Assembly (NCBI GenBank): GCA_026075535.2
Contig: AP026546.1
Span: forward strand, 6,448,001-6,512,000
Direction of reading: 5' to 3'
Origin: Tricholoma matsutake
Lineage: Eukaryota > Basidiomycota > Agaricomycetes > Agaricales > Tricholomataceae
DNA: 64,000 nucleotides
Position 1 is the stretch's first letter. Every line of letters begins with the position of its first letter. Shown one piece after another: positions 63,061-64,000 of this stretch. Made by a program: the position numbers and the translations under genes. The notes beneath the pieces were generated by a model, which was given only the letters and a program-made list of their open reading frames with translations, was not told the origin of the DNA and did not search any database.

Positions 63061-64000
63061 AATCGTATGCCCTCACTGCCTGTCCATAACTGCTTTGAAG
63101 TCTTGTCAGTTGAATCCCCAGAGAATGAATCCATTTCTGTGACTGCTCCCCTCTCTGACCCTTCGAAGTTGGCTAAAGACGTACCTGCTCTCCCCATCTC
63201 TCCTTCTACTCCACGTCCCAAAATTAAATCATGGGAGTGTAAACTACCATGCAAGTATATTGTGGCATCCACTCCCTCTGCACATTCCTTAAACCTAGCC
63301 ATCAAACTGCAGACGACCGACACTGGACAGATACTCGGTGTCTCTGCACTCCTGGACTCTGGTGTGACTGGTCTCTTCATCGATTCCCATCTGGTACAAC
63401 AACATTGCCTAAATACTCGCTCACTCTCACATCCGATACCTGTATATAACGTGGATGGATCCCCAAATGAAGCTGGTGCCATCCGAGAGGTTGCAGACCT
63501 GGTTCTCTGTTACAAAGATCATAGTGAGCATGCCCTTTTTGCTGTCACTCAATTAGGAAAGCAAAAGGTGATTTTGGGATATCCATGGCTTTGAGACCAT
63601 AACCCAGAGGTCGACTGGCATACCAGGGAGGTTACCATGAGCCGATGTCCATCCCGCTGTCGGACATGTTTCACAGAAGCCAGGCAAGAATGTTGTGGAC
63701 AGAAGGCGGCAATACGATGTACTCAGAAGTGTCATGCTGGACCCCTGCCTATACCTGAAGTGGAATTGGAAGGGGTTCCTGATCTAATGCTGGACTCGGA
63801 TGATGATGATGAGGACCCAGAGGAAGTGGAGGAGGGTGATTGGATCTTCTACACTGCAATTCGCTCATCGCATGAGGTGTGTGCCACATCAAACATATCC
63901 CAATGCCTCGCCGAGGCCTTCCACAAAAACAATGCTGCTAAATCCTCTACTAACTCCTTACTCCCTCATCTCCATGAGTTTGAAGACATGTTCTCCAAGG
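63058..64000 (+). pseudogene. Chromovirus copy 3 protease/RT start, incomplete
   Basis: Protease region 'ALLDSGVTGLFID', where the Ala after DSG of copy 2 (DSGAT) has become Val through GCG to GTG. A stop TGA at 63592-63594 again replaces CGA. The frame then continues to the window end in the segment before RT ('LHEFEDMFSK'). Confidence 0.85.

Larger units (their letters stand above)
61351..64000 (+). mobile_element. Ty3/gypsy chromovirus copy 3, decaying, runs off window
   Basis: A 5' LTR, gag and the protease/RT start of the same family, in opposite orientation to copy 2. Compared with copy 2 it carries many CpG to TpG/CpA changes and three premature stops. It is inserted in the integrase of copia 3 after TAAAG (61346-61350); the partner duplication lies outside the window. 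Confidence 0.9.

Overview
The window is nuclear DNA of a filamentous basidiomycete, most likely an agaricomycete. Host genes are cut by many 45-60 nt introns. The first gene belongs to an F-box-like family typical of mushrooms. The transposon load (Ty3 chromovirus, Ty1/copia, Helitron, hAT-type elements) also fits. No bacterial-type operons, rRNA, CRISPR or convincing tRNA genes were seen. Assignments rest on recognising protein families and splice logic by eye; no search was run.

Layout. 1-1993: 3' part of an F-box-like gene. 2168-3127: hAT-like element with a perfect 8-bp target duplication. 3375-4945: decayed gene debris, including a dihydrouridine synthase remnant. 5679-18.8 kb: a transposon graveyard holding a minus-strand copia split in its 3' LTR by a hAT-like element, a second hAT-like element, and a plus-strand copia carrying a solo LTR, a hAT-like MITE and a short chromovirus. 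18.85-24.35 kb: a dead Helitron with its companion ORF. 26.2-47.7 kb: a host-gene island with a secreted S41/CPAF-like peptidase (16 exons), a divergent zinc dehydrogenase/SDR pair, NAD malic enzyme, a single-pass surface protein and a full-length ABCC transporter. 48-64 kb: a second graveyard with a hAT-like element, a broken Pif1-type helicase, a LINE-like ORF cut by a fold-back MITE, and a copia element with two inserted chromoviruses, one complete (53880-59925) and one running off the window end.

The host genes look metabolically coherent but ordinary. The divergent dehydrogenases share a 282-bp intergenic promoter and resemble the two enzymes of bacterial L-idonate/5-ketogluconate catabolism. 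Malic enzyme links malate and pyruvate. The ABCC pump and the peptidase act at the membrane or outside the cell.

The most interesting material is in the mobile DNA. One chromovirus family is present at three stages: a complete copy with LTRs identical by eye, an internally deleted copy that fuses Gag in frame to the integrase tail and chromodomain, and a copy decaying by CpG transitions whose three stops are all CGA to TGA. Its LTR carries a predicted transcript start perfectly complementary over 10 nt to the primer-binding site, pointing to Tf1-like self-priming. A second theme is a set of non-autonomous elements with TAGTG termini and 8-bp target duplications but unrelated subterminal repeats.
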